Source: Pseudarthrobacter polychromogenes
GTDB taxonomy: Bacteria; Actinomycetota; Actinomycetes; Actinomycetales; Micrococcaceae
DNA length: 64,000 nt
Assembly (NCBI RefSeq): GCF_014644495.1
Contig: NZ_BMKU01000003.1
Span: 306,690 to 370,689 of the forward strand
Direction of reading: 5' to 3'
This document shows positions 46,110-54,778 of the stretch, piece by piece; the first letter of the stretch is position 1, and every line of letters begins with the position of its first letter. The notes below the pieces were generated by a model. It was given only the letters and a program-made list of their open reading frames with translations. It searched no databases and was not told where the DNA came from. A program made the translations under genes and the position numbers.

Positions 46110-46121
46110 CCCACCACTTTA

Positions 46122-46357
46122 GGCCGGTCTTCCCGCGGCGGAACAGCGCCCAGAGCCATGATGGTTCCCGGCCGGAAGGACGGTTCCCATCCGGCACGCC
46201 CGCGGCTCCGAATGGTTACAGTAGGGATTCCTTTGCCCGGATTCGGGGCGCTGCAGGTGTTGCCGGCCCCGGTTTGGGTTACCGTAACTATCAGCGTGCT
46301 GATGACAATGTCGCGGTGCTTCCAGAGGCCGTCCCAGAGAACAGGTGAGTCCGCGCC
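46122..46357. other. leader region of the opuC-type operon
   Basis: Holds a perfect short palindrome, GTTACCGTAAC (46278-46288), of a size suited to a repressor dimer, 70 bases before the first gene. The promoter was not resolved. No gene was recognised. Confidence 0.4.
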
Positions 46358-47458
46358 ATGGACCAGGCCATGATCGAGTTTCAGAGCGTTACCAAGCAGT
46401 TCCAGGGCGGGCAGCCGGCCGTGGACAACCTTTCCATGTCCATCGCCAAGGGCTCCATTACCGTCTTCGTGGGCCCGTCAGGCTGCGGCAAGACAACCTC
46501 GCTGCGGATGATCAACCGGATGGTGGAACCTACCTCCGGGACCATCACGGTGGACGGCAAGGATGTCACCTCCGTGCCGGCGCCCGAACTCCGCCGCTCC
46601 ATGGGGTACGTGATGCAGTCGGCCGGGCTGCTGCCCCACCGCTCCGTGCTGGACAACATTGCCACCGTTCCCCGGCTGAACGGCGTGTCCAAGGCGGATG
46701 CCCGCCGCCGCGCGGAGGAGCTCCTGGACGTTGTGGGCCTGGCCCGGCCGCTCGCCAAGCGTTACCCGTCCCAACTCTCCGGCGGCCAGCAGCAGCGCGT
46801 AGGGGTAGCCCGCGCGCTCGCCGCCGATCCACCCATTTTGCTCATGGATGAGCCGTTCAGCGCCGTGGATCCCGTGGTCCGGGACGAGCTCCAGCAGGAG
46901 CTGCTGCGGCTCCAGAAGGACCTGGCCAAGACCATCGTCTTCGTCACGCACGACATCGATGAAGCCACCGTGCTGGGCGACAGGGTGGCCGTCTTCGCGG
47001 TGGGCGGAAAACTGGCGCAGTACGCCACGCCGGAGGAAATCCTCCGTGCCCCCGCGAACGACTTCGTGGCCTCCTTCGTGGGACGGGACCGGGGGTTCCG
47101 GCACCTTGGCTTTACCGCTTCCGACGGCGTGACCCTCCACTCGGTGCCGACAATCGTCCGCGGCCGCAGCGGCTCCGGAACCGATCCGGACGCAACAAGC
47201 GGCTGGCAGCTGGTGGTGGACGAAGGGATGCGCCCGCTGGGCTGGTCCACGCCCGGCACTTCCACCGGCCTCATTCCGGGAGGTTCGTTGTTCCGCCCCG
47301 GGGAAAGCCTCCGCCGCGCACTGGACGCTGCGCTGTCCTCGCCGTCGGGCCTCGGCGTCGCAGTGGATACGGAGGGCCGGGTGCAGGGTGTCATCCGGGG
47401 CGGCGAAGTACTGGCCCTCATCGAGGAAGCACGCCAGCTCCGTCAGGCTGCACTCTGA
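46358..47458 (+). CDS. osmoprotectant ABC transporter ATPase (OpuCA/ProV-like)
   Basis: A 366-residue ATPase. Walker A is FVGPSGCGKTTSLRMI; the Q-loop region reads MGYVMQSAGLLPHRSVLDNI; the signature is LSGGQQQRVGVARALA, with Walker B ILLMDEPFSAVDP and the H-loop VTHDIDEA. The set is typical of glycine betaine/carnitine/choline importers. A C-terminal regulatory region of about 120 residues follows, with weak CBS-like character (VAVDTEGRVQGVIRGGEVLA). It is the first gene of a four-gene operon; the next ATG overlaps its stop by one base. Confidence 0.92.
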   Translation: MDQAMIEFQSVTKQFQGGQPAVDNLSMSIAKGSITVFVGPSGCGKTTSLRMINRMVEPTSGTITVDGKDVTSVPAPELRRSMGYVMQSAGLLPHRSVLDNIATVPRLNGVSKADARRRAEELLDVVGLARPLAKRYPSQLSGGQQQRVGVARALAADPPILLMDEPFSAVDPVVRDELQQELLRLQKDLAKTIVFVTHDIDEATVLGDRVAVFAVGGKLAQYATPEEILRAPANDFVASFVGRDRGFRHLGFTASDGVTLHSVPTIVRGRSGSGTDPDATSGWQLVVDEGMRPLGWSTPGTSTGLIPGGSLFRPGESLRRALDAALSSPSGLGVAVDTEGRVQGVIRGGEVLALIEEARQLRQAAL

Positions 47459-48138
47459 TGGAGTGGTTCCTGGCCAACATCGACATGGTCCTGGAACGGT
47501 CCGGCCAGCACCTGGTGCTTGCCCTGGTCCCCATGGTCCTGGGACTGGTCATCTCCCTTCCTCTGGCGCAGCTGGCCCGGCAGAACCGGGCCCTCCGCTC
47601 GGTGGTGCTGACCGCCTCCTCGCTTCTGTACACCATTCCGTCACTCGCACTCTTCATCATCCTTCCCACCATCCTGGGCACCAGGATCCTGGACCCGCTC
47701 AACGTGGTGGTGGCCCTGACCATCTACGCGGTTGCGCTCCTGGTCCGTGCCGCACTGGACGCTTTCGACTCGGTGAGCGAGGACGTGGGACAGGCCGCTG
47801 TGGCCATGGGATACAAACCGCTGGCCCGGTTCCTGCGGGTGGACCTGCCGCTGTCCCTGCCGGTCATGTTCGCAGGGCTCCGGGTGGTGTCCGTCAGCAA
47901 CATCTCCCTGGTCAGCGTGGCAGCGCTGCTTGGCATCGGAAACCTGGGCATGCTGTTCACATCAGGACTGCAGCGGGGCTTCATAACGGAAATCGTGGTG
48001 GGGATTATTGCCATCCTTGTCCTCGCCCTGCTGATGGACGCTTTGCTTGTCCTGCTGGAACGGCTCCTCACGCCGTGGGAGCGGGCCGGAAAGATCCGCC
48101 CGGGACTGGTGCCGGCCGCTGAGGGGGACCGGGCATGA
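47458..48138 (+). CDS. osmoprotectant ABC transporter permease 1 (OpuCB-like)
   Basis: A 226-residue permease with about six helices. The ABC permease loop lies at AAVAMGYKPLARFLRVDLPL with the EAA-like conserved alanine-glycine pattern; helices such as LVLALVPMVLGLVISLPLAQ and LLYTIPSLALFIILPTILG match the choline/betaine branch. It forms the channel with the next permease. Its stop overlaps the start of that gene by four bases. Confidence 0.9.
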   Translation: MEWFLANIDMVLERSGQHLVLALVPMVLGLVISLPLAQLARQNRALRSVVLTASSLLYTIPSLALFIILPTILGTRILDPLNVVVALTIYAVALLVRAALDAFDSVSEDVGQAAVAMGYKPLARFLRVDLPLSLPVMFAGLRVVSVSNISLVSVAALLGIGNLGMLFTSGLQRGFITEIVVGIIAILVLALLMDALLVLLERLLTPWERAGKIRPGLVPAAEGDRA

Positions 48139-48881
48139 GCAACGTTTTCACCGACACCTTCGCCTGGCTGGCCGATCCGCTGCACTGGACCGGCGCCGCA
48201 GGAATACCCGCCCGGCTGGGAGAGCACCTCCAGTACACCGGCCTGGTCATGCTGATCGCTGTTGCCATTGCCGTCCCCGTTGGCATGTACGTGGGCCACA
48301 CGGGCAGGGGAAGGGTTGCCGTGGTGGCGCTCGCCGGTGCGCTGCGCGCCTTGCCCACCCTGGGCCTGCTGACACTCTTCGTGCTGCTCGCCGGGATCGG
48401 GCTGATGCCGCCCATCTGGGCGCTCGTTATCCTCACGGTTCCCCCGCTGCTGGCCGGCACCTATGCCGGTATTTCCAGCGTGGACCGCAACGTGGTGGAT
48501 GCCGCCCGCGCCATGGGCATGACCGAACTGCAGGTCCTGTTCCGGGCTGAACTGCCCAACGCCCTCACCGTCATGTTTGGCGGCTTCCGGACCGGCGTGC
48601 TGCAGGTCATCGCCACGGTCTCCGTGGTGGCCTACATCAACCTTGGCGGTTTGGGCCGCTACCTTTTCGACGGCCTGGTCCTCAGCGACTTCCCCCAGAT
48701 GCTCGGTGGGTCCCTGCTCATCGCAGCGCTGGCCATCGCCGTCGACCTCGTCCTGTCCCTTTTCCAGAGGCTGTTCCTGGCAACAGGCGCCTCCGGCCAG
48801 TCCCGCCGCAGCCAGCAGGCTGCGGCCGATCTCACAGACCCCGTCCTCACGGAGGCTGTGGTACAAGGAGGTAAATCATGA
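48135..48881 (+). CDS. osmoprotectant ABC transporter permease 2 (OpuCD-like)
   Basis: A 248-residue permease with about six helices. The permease loop is ARAMGMTELQVLFRAELPNA; LRALPTLGLLTLFVLLAGIG and ISSVDRNVVDAARAMGM are typical of OpuCD/OpuBD. It pairs with permease 1. It overlaps the lipoprotein gene by four bases (ATGA), so all four cistrons are coupled or nearly so. Confidence 0.9.
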   Translation: MSNVFTDTFAWLADPLHWTGAAGIPARLGEHLQYTGLVMLIAVAIAVPVGMYVGHTGRGRVAVVALAGALRALPTLGLLTLFVLLAGIGLMPPIWALVILTVPPLLAGTYAGISSVDRNVVDAARAMGMTELQVLFRAELPNALTVMFGGFRTGVLQVIATVSVVAYINLGGLGRYLFDGLVLSDFPQMLGGSLLIAALAIAVDLVLSLFQRLFLATGASGQSRRSQQAAADLTDPVLTEAVVQGGKS

Positions 48882-49840
48882 AGGAAAGCCGTCCACACCA
48901 CCTCGGCAGGCGGGCATTCAGCGGGCTCGCCGCCGGGCTCGGCCTGGCCATGGCATTGTCCGCGTGCGGAGGGTCCTCCGATCCGCTGAGCAACGCGCCG
49001 GCCACCACCGGAGCAGCCTCCGGGGAAGCAACGTCCCTCGTCGTCGGCTCGGCTGACTTCCCGGAAAGCCAGATCGTGGCGGAACTCTACGCAGGAGCCC
49101 TGACCGCCGCCGGCATCACCGCCACCACCAAGCCGAACATCGGCTCCCGCGAGGTGTACATCAAGGCCGTCCAGGACGGATCGGTGGATGTGGTTCCGGA
49201 CTACACGGGCAACCTCCTGCTGCACGTGGACAAGGAAGCGTCCGAGGAGTCGGCGGAGGACATCGCGGCGGCCCTGCCGGAGAAGCTGCCGGACGGACTG
49301 GCGGTGCTGGAACCCTCCAAGGCCGAGAACAAGGATGCCATGGTGGTCACCAAGGCCACGGCCGAGAAGTACCAGCTGAAGTCCCTCGAGGACCTGGCCA
49401 AGGTGTGCAGCGAGATCGTGGTGGGCGCCCCCGCCACCTTCGCCGAGCGGGCCTACGGGCTGCCCGGCCTGAAGGAGAACTACAACTGCGAGCCGAAGAA
49501 ACTGGAGCCCTTCAGTGACGGCGGCGGTCCCGTGACGCTCAAGGCGCTCCTGGAGGACCAGGTGCAGGTGGCGGACATCTACACCACAACCCCGTCCATC
49601 GCCGACAACGATCTTGTGGTCCTTGAAGACCCCAAGAACAACTTCATCGCCCAGCAGGTGGTTCCGCTGTACAACGAGGCGAAGATGACCGACACGGCCA
49701 GGGAGGCCCTCAACTCGGTGTCCCGCATCCTGACCACCGAGGACCTCATTAACCTGAACCGTGCCGTCAGCGGCAGCCAGAAGCAGGGTGCCAAGGAAGC
49801 GGCGGACGCCTGGCTCAAGGAAAAGGGCATCATCAAGTAG
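48878..49840 (+). CDS. osmoprotectant-binding lipoprotein (OpuCC-like)
   Basis: A 320-residue lipoprotein. The signal peptide has a twin-arginine-like RRAF and a lipobox LSAC with C30. The mature part contains LVVGSADFPESQIVAELYAG and VVPDYTGNLLLHV, marks of the OpuAC/glycine betaine-choline binding family. It captures the compatible solute outside the membrane and delivers it to the two permeases. GGAGG precedes the start. It is the last gene of the operon, which ends at a 21-bp hairpin. Confidence 0.92.
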   Translation: MKESRPHHLGRRAFSGLAAGLGLAMALSACGGSSDPLSNAPATTGAASGEATSLVVGSADFPESQIVAELYAGALTAAGITATTKPNIGSREVYIKAVQDGSVDVVPDYTGNLLLHVDKEASEESAEDIAAALPEKLPDGLAVLEPSKAENKDAMVVTKATAEKYQLKSLEDLAKVCSEIVVGAPATFAERAYGLPGLKENYNCEPKKLEPFSDGGGPVTLKALLEDQVQVADIYTTTPSIADNDLVVLEDPKNNFIAQQVVPLYNEAKMTDTAREALNSVSRILTTEDLINLNRAVSGSQKQGAKEAADAWLKEKGIIK

Positions 49841-49865
49841 GGCTTCCTTCCTGACCACAAGCAGT

Positions 49866-49911
49866 ACGACGGCGGCTGCCGGACTTCCAGAAGTCCGGCA
49901 GCCGCCGTCGT
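49866..49911 (+). terminator. opuC-type operon terminator
   Basis: Perfect 21-bp arms (49866-49886 and 49891-49911) around CCAG, 26 bases after the lipoprotein stop. There is no T tract, as is common in actinobacteria. Confidence 0.85.
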
Positions 49912-49988
49912 CCGCTCCGGGTGGCGGCGCGCGCACCCTGTGGCTAAGTCTCAACGGCCGTCCATCCTTCCTGTGGCATATTTGAGGA

Positions 49989-51209
49989 ATGGCAGAATTC
50001 AGGCAGTCCACCAAGCTCAACAACGTCCTTTATGACATTCGTGGGCCGATCCTCCAGGCTGCCCAGCAGATGGAAGCGGAGGGGCACCGGATCCTCAAGC
50101 TGAACATCGGAAATCCCGCGCCGTTTGGCTTTGAAGCGCCGGACGCCATCCTCGTGGACATGATCCGCCACCTGCCGCACGCCCAGGGCTACAGCGATTC
50201 CCGGGGCATCTTCTCCGCACGGACCGCCGTCTCGCAGTACTACCAGACCCGGGACATCCAGAACATCCACGTGGATGACATCTACCTGGGCAACGGCGTC
50301 AGCGAACTCATCACCATGTCCCTGATGGCCCTGCTCAATGACGGTGACGAAGTCCTGATCCCCACTCCGGACTACCCGCTGTGGACCGCGTCCGTGGCGC
50401 TCGCCGGCGGCAGGCCCGTCCACTACCTCTGCGACGAGGAAACGGGCTGGCAGCCGGACCTTGAGGACATGGAAGCCAAGATCACGCCGCGCACCAAGGG
50501 ACTCGTGGTCATCAATCCGAACAACCCCACCGGCGCGGTCTACCCGGAAGAGACGCTGAAGAAGATCGTTGCCCTCGCTGAGAAGCACGGCCTGGTGGTC
50601 TTCGCCGACGAGATCTACGAAAAGATCCTGTACGAGGACGCAGTCCACATCAATCTGGCCAAACTGACCGGCGACGACGTCCTGTGCCTGACGTTCAGCG
50701 GCCTGTCCAAGGCGTACCGGGTATGCGGCTACCGGGCCGGCTGGATGGCCATCTCAGGCCCCAAGAAGGACGCGGCGGACTACCTCGAAGGCATCAGCCT
50801 CCTGGCCAACATGCGCCTGTGCGCCAACGTTCCGGCCCAGCATGCCATCCAGACGGCGCTGGGCGGGTACCAGAGCATCAACGACCTGATCCTGCCCGGC
50901 GGGCGCCTGCTGGAGCAGCGCAACAAGGCCTACGACATGCTCAACGCCATCCCCGGCGTGAGCACCCAGCAGGCGCGGGGCGCACTCTACCTCTTCCCGA
51001 AGCTGGACCCCGAGGTCTACCACATCCGCGACGACGAGAAGTTCGTCCTGGACCTGCTCAGGGAACAAAAGATCCTGGTGTCCCACGGCAGGGCCTTCAA
51101 CTGGGTCCGCCCGGACCACTTCCGCATGGTCACCCTGCCCAACGTCAAGGACATCGAAGAAGCGGTGGGCCGGATGGGGGACTTCCTCAGCAGGTACCAG
51201 GGCAACTAG
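49989..51209 (+). CDS. class I/II aminotransferase, AlaA-like
   Basis: A 406-residue PLP enzyme. Cofactor motifs: YLGNGVSELITMSLMAL, VINPNNPTGAVYPEE, VFADEIYEKILYE, and the Schiff-base lysine in TFSGLSKAYRVCGYRAGWM. The opening STKLNNVLYDIRGPILQAAQ and the overall plan match glutamate-pyruvate (alanine) transaminases of the AlaA kind. It would make alanine from pyruvate and glutamate. The ATG 49989 is six bases after CATATT, which may be its -10. Confidence 0.9.
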   Translation: MAEFRQSTKLNNVLYDIRGPILQAAQQMEAEGHRILKLNIGNPAPFGFEAPDAILVDMIRHLPHAQGYSDSRGIFSARTAVSQYYQTRDIQNIHVDDIYLGNGVSELITMSLMALLNDGDEVLIPTPDYPLWTASVALAGGRPVHYLCDEETGWQPDLEDMEAKITPRTKGLVVINPNNPTGAVYPEETLKKIVALAEKHGLVVFADEIYEKILYEDAVHINLAKLTGDDVLCLTFSGLSKAYRVCGYRAGWMAISGPKKDAADYLEGISLLANMRLCANVPAQHAIQTALGGYQSINDLILPGGRLLEQRNKAYDMLNAIPGVSTQQARGALYLFPKLDPEVYHIRDDEKFVLDLLREQKILVSHGRAFNWVRPDHFRMVTLPNVKDIEEAVGRMGDFLSRYQGN

Positions 51210-51260
51210 CCTGTGCTCACGGGCGCTTCGATCCCGTGGAACTTCGCGAAAGGATTTCCC

Positions 51261-52115
51261 ATGTCCGCCGCCACAGGCTTTGATCAGCACCCCTCTGAGA
51301 CCCTGCGGGCAGGAAAGGGTTTTTCGCTGGCCGGCGTGGACCCTGATTCCACGCCGGGCTTCAAGGGCACCAAGGAGGACGGCCAGGCCCTGCTGGCGGA
51401 ACTCGACGACGGGCTGGCGGAACTGCAGGAAAAGCTGTTCGCCGAGTCCCGGTTCGGCGGCCGCAAGCGTCTCCTGCTGATCCTCCAGGCCATGGACACC
51501 GCGGGCAAGGGCGGCATCGTCAACCATGTGATGGCCGCTATGGATCCCCAAGGTGTGCAGTTCAAGGCCTTCAAGGCTCCCACGGATGAAGAAAAATCCT
51601 ACGATTTCCTGTGGCGGATCGAAAAGGAAGTACCCGCCGCCGGGATGGTGGGGGTGTTCGACCGTTCCCACTACGAGGACGTCCTGATCCACCGCGTCCA
51701 CCGCTGGGCCAGCCCGGAGGAGATCAAGCGCCGGTACGTGGCCATCAACGAGTTCGAGGCCAGGCTCAGCAGTTCCGGAACCACGGTGGTCAAGGTGATG
51801 CTCCACATCAGTGGAGACGAGCAGAAGGAGCGGCTGCTGGCCCGGCTGGACAACCCGGCCAAGCACTGGAAGTACAGCCGCGGCGACCTTGACGAGCGGG
51901 CTTTCTGGGAGGACTACATGAGCGCCTACCAGGCTGCCATCGATGAAACCAACACCCCGAATGCGCCCTGGCACGTGGTCCCTGCCAACAAGAAGTGGTT
52001 CGCCCGGATCGCCGTGCAGCAGCTGCTGCTCGGTGCCCTCAACGGCATGGACCTTCAATGGCCCAAGGCCGAGTTCGACGTCGCCCTGGAACGCGAGCTG
52101 GTAGTGCGGTCCTGA
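51261..52115 (+). CDS. polyphosphate kinase 2 family protein
   Basis: A 284-residue PPK2 enzyme. The Walker A-like motif is MDTAGKGG (78-85), followed by FKAPTDEEKSYDFLWRI and FDRSHYEDVLIHRVH (Walker B/lid), KVMLHISGDEQKERLLARLD and WKYSRGDLDER. This family moves phosphate between polyphosphate and nucleotides; the one-domain class here may make NDP or NTP, and the exact direction is not predicted. ATG 51261 has AAAGGA upstream; the frame is open a further 16 codons. Confidence 0.92.
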   Translation: MSAATGFDQHPSETLRAGKGFSLAGVDPDSTPGFKGTKEDGQALLAELDDGLAELQEKLFAESRFGGRKRLLLILQAMDTAGKGGIVNHVMAAMDPQGVQFKAFKAPTDEEKSYDFLWRIEKEVPAAGMVGVFDRSHYEDVLIHRVHRWASPEEIKRRYVAINEFEARLSSSGTTVVKVMLHISGDEQKERLLARLDNPAKHWKYSRGDLDERAFWEDYMSAYQAAIDETNTPNAPWHVVPANKKWFARIAVQQLLLGALNGMDLQWPKAEFDVALERELVVRS

Positions 52116-52140
52116 CGCTTCCTTTCAGCCCGCGGCGGGC

Positions 52141-52359
52141 CTAGAGCGGCTGGTCGCGGGCAGCTGCCAGCCGCTTCCGGGCGCCTTCCAGCCATTCCTC
52201 GCACCGTGCGGCCAGGGCCTCGCCGCGTTCCCACAGGGCCAGGGATTCTTCAAGACTGGCGCCGCCGGCCTCAAGTTTTCCCACCACAGCGATGAGCTGC
52301 TCACGGGCCTCCTCATAGCTCAGTGCCTGGATGTCGGCCGCTGGTTTCTGCTCAGTCAT
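52141..52359 (-). CDS. xseB: exodeoxyribonuclease VII small subunit
   Basis: A 72-residue protein, the normal size for XseB. The core is LSYEEAREQLIAVVGKLEAG, then SLEESLALWERGEALAARCE, the two-helix family signature. Several copies bind one XseA. Its start overlaps the xseA stop by eight bases, so the two are translated together. Confidence 0.95.
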   Translation of the reverse strand: MTEQKPAADIQALSYEEAREQLIAVVGKLEAGGASLEESLALWERGEALAARCEEWLEGARKRLAAARDQPL

Positions 52360-53692
52360 TCAGTTCTCCGGTTTCGGTAATGGGCTGTTCAAGTGTCCCG
52401 GTGGAGGTTGCGCCGAATCGGCCTTCAGCCACGCGGATGGACAGGGGCGAGCCGGGCGGAGCTTCGGCCGGGCGGCGCACCACGGCATGGCCGGCGGTGC
52501 CGGCTTCTTCCGCCCGCTTTCCGGCGAGTTCGACGACGGCGTACCCCCGGTCCAGCGTCTTCTGCGGCGACAGCGCCCGCACCTGGGCTTTCAGGTGCTC
52601 CAGCTGGTCGGCCGCGCGGACCACGGAGGAGCTGACGGCGGCGGAGGACCTCCGGAGCAGCCGCTCAATTTCCTCGGACCGGATGGTCACGAGTCCTTCC
52701 GGCGCTGCCAGCACGGGCCGTGAGTGGAGGGACGCCAGGCGGTCCGATTCCCTGTCCACCAGGCGTTCCATGCACCGGCGCAGCTGCACCCTTGCCTGGC
52801 GGACCCCTGCCAGTTCCTCGGATACTTCCGGGACTATCCGCTTGGCGGCGTCCGTGGGCGTGGAAGCCCTTAGGTCAGCGACGTCGTCCAGCAGCGGACG
52901 GTCCGCCTCGTGGCCGATGGCGCTGACCACCGGGGTGGCGGCGGCGGCCACGGCACGGATCAGTTCTTCGCTGTTGAAGGGCAGGAGGTCTTCCAGGGCT
53001 CCGCCGCCGCGGGCGATCACGATGACATCCACTTCGGGCAGGGCGTCCAGGTCGCGGAGGGCGCGGACCACCTGGGCCACCGCGGTGTTCCCCTGCACTG
53101 CCACCTCCCGGATTTCGAACTCGACTGCCGGCCAGCGCAGGGCTGCGTTGCGCAGGATGTCCTTCTTGGCGTCGGAATCGCGGCCGGTAATGAGGCCGAT
53201 GCGGTGCGGCAGCAGGGGCAGGGGCTTCTTGCGGGAGTCCGCGAAGAGCCCTTCGGCGGAGAGCGCCTGGCGCAGCCGCTCGATCCGGGCCAGGAGATCG
53301 CCCAGGCCCACCGGCCTGATGTCCCTGACCAACATGTTCAGCCGGCCGGTCTTGAGCCAGAATTCCGGCTTCAGCAAGGCAACCACGCGGGAGCCCCGCT
53401 CCAGCGGCAGGTTCTGGCGCTCCAGCACCTTGGTCCACACGGACGCAGGCAGCGACACCTCGGCGTCGACATCCCGCAGGGTGAGGTAGGCGTTGGTGCC
53501 CCGGCGGTTCAGCTCAATAACCTGCCCTTCAACCCAAGCAGACGGCGTACGGTCGATATGGGCTTTGAGCTTCTGTGACAGCAGCTGGAGCGGCCACGGA
53601 TTGTCCGGGCTGGTCTCGGCAGCAGTGGCAGGCAGGGTGGTGGGCGGCTCGAGCTGCTGGCCGGGGACCGGAAGCGACGCCTGTTCAGACAT
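52352..53692 (-). CDS. xseA: exodeoxyribonuclease VII large subunit
   Basis: A 446-residue nuclease subunit. An N-terminal OB fold (about 40-130, WVEGQVIELNRRGTNAYLTL) is followed by the catalytic core: IGLITGRDSDAKKDIL, VDVIVIARGGGALEDLLPFN and PVVSAIGHEADRPLLDDVAD, with the conserved GRGGG-like and GHExD motifs. A coiled-coil region and QKTLDRGYAVV close it. The start is the ATG at 53692-53690; the frame is open further upstream without conservation. Confidence 0.95.
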   Translation of the reverse strand: MSEQASLPVPGQQLEPPTTLPATAAETSPDNPWPLQLLSQKLKAHIDRTPSAWVEGQVIELNRRGTNAYLTLRDVDAEVSLPASVWTKVLERQNLPLERGSRVVALLKPEFWLKTGRLNMLVRDIRPVGLGDLLARIERLRQALSAEGLFADSRKKPLPLLPHRIGLITGRDSDAKKDILRNAALRWPAVEFEIREVAVQGNTAVAQVVRALRDLDALPEVDVIVIARGGGALEDLLPFNSEELIRAVAAAATPVVSAIGHEADRPLLDDVADLRASTPTDAAKRIVPEVSEELAGVRQARVQLRRCMERLVDRESDRLASLHSRPVLAAPEGLVTIRSEEIERLLRRSSAAVSSSVVRAADQLEHLKAQVRALSPQKTLDRGYAVVELAGKRAEEAGTAGHAVVRRPAEAPPGSPLSIRVAEGRFGATSTGTLEQPITETGELND

Positions 53693-53774
53693 GCGGACGC
53701 TCGTGGCGGGCTGGAGCTGCGGGCATGGGGTCCTTCGTCCGTTGGTCGGCTGGTTGTTTCGGAGCGCTCGTTGC

Positions 53775-53802
53775 AATAAAAGCTGGTTGAAATAAAAGCT
53801 GG
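53775..53802 (+). repeat. direct repeat of AATAAAAGCTGG
   Basis: Two perfect 12-bp copies, 53775-53786 and 53791-53802, with a 16-base period. They lie in the divergent space between xseA and the membrane protein gene at 53918. Their role is unknown. Confidence 0.8.
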
Positions 53803-53917
53803 CGGTGTCCGGCGGTCATTCAACCTTATCCATAAGCTCTACCACCACGGACTGACAAGGGTGCCGCCCGGGGCCCGCCTAGGATGGGGTGACCCCTGCC
53901 AACATGAAGGATCCTCC

Positions 53918-54769
53918 GTGCGAAGTTTTGTTTCCGCTGCCGCCGCCGTACTGGCTGTGCTGCTGGCCGCCGTCGCAATCCCCGCCATCTGGCTTGACCG
54001 CAACATCGTCCAGGAGCAGGGCTTCGTTGAGCTGGCCGCTCCGCTCGGAAGGAACCCCGGGTTCCAGCAGCAGCTGGCCGTGGCAGCGGTGGCAACCATC
54101 GACACCAGCGCCGTTCCAGGTTTCCTCTCGGATCTGGTCCAACCGGTGCTGGAGGACGCCGCGTCCGCACTGACCGCCCTGCCGGAGTATCCGGCCGCGT
54201 GGGAGGAAACGCTGCGCAAGAGCCACCGTCTCAGCTTTGCCGGCCCGGCAACGGACGACGGCGGATCAGCCCCTGCGTCGTCCCTCACCCTGGACGTCGC
54301 TCCCTTGGTGTCGCTGGGTGCCGGGGAAATTTCACGCACCACCGGGTTGCCCCTGGACCCGCCGGACCAGACCCTCATCAACGTGGGCCAGCCTGAGCAC
54401 AAGGAATGGACTGAGAGGCTCACCACGTATGCCCCCGCCGGCTACCTGCTGGCCGGAGGTGCAGCCATTGCACTGCTCCTGGCCCTGGTGGCTGCGAACC
54501 GGCGCTGGACAGTGGTTGCCGGAGCAGGAGCAGGCGCGCTTCTGCTGGCGGCTGCGTGGACCGTCGGTGCCGGGATTGCCTCCGCTGCTGCTGTGTCCGC
54601 GGACAGCGGAAATGAGGTTGCCAACATGTTCAGGGATGAATTCGTGCCTGCCGCTGCAGCAGATTTCCAGGGCTGGACCATGGCAGCGGCCGCTGGAGGC
54701 GGTGTGCTGTTGCTGATGGGCCTGGTGGCCGGGTTCGCCACGCGAAAGCGGGCCCGGGCAAGCCGGTAG
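53918..54769 (+). CDS. hypothetical membrane protein between xseA and ispH
   Basis: A 283-residue protein of unknown function. One helix at the N-terminus (about 4-25, FVSAAAAVLAVLLAAVAIPA) anchors a 155-residue external domain that starts LDRNIVQEQGFVELAAPLGR, then three more helices follow (about 180-200, 207-230, 250-270) before a basic end, RKRARASR. GTG 53918 has AAGGAT six bases upstream. The domain's composition suggests an extracytoplasmic role. The ispH -10 box overlaps its stop codon. Confidence 0.7.
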   Translation: MRSFVSAAAAVLAVLLAAVAIPAIWLDRNIVQEQGFVELAAPLGRNPGFQQQLAVAAVATIDTSAVPGFLSDLVQPVLEDAASALTALPEYPAAWEETLRKSHRLSFAGPATDDGGSAPASSLTLDVAPLVSLGAGEISRTTGLPLDPPDQTLINVGQPEHKEWTERLTTYAPAGYLLAGGAAIALLLALVAANRRWTVVAGAGAGALLLAAAWTVGAGIASAAAVSADSGNEVANMFRDEFVPAAAADFQGWTMAAAAGGGVLLLMGLVAGFATRKRARASR

Positions 54770-54772
54770 CAT
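54767..54772 (+). promoter_or_regulatory. ispH -10 box, leaderless
   Basis: TAGCAT, six bases before ATG 54779; it shares TAG with the stop codon of the preceding gene. Confidence 0.55.
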
Positions 54773-54778
54773 GGAGTA

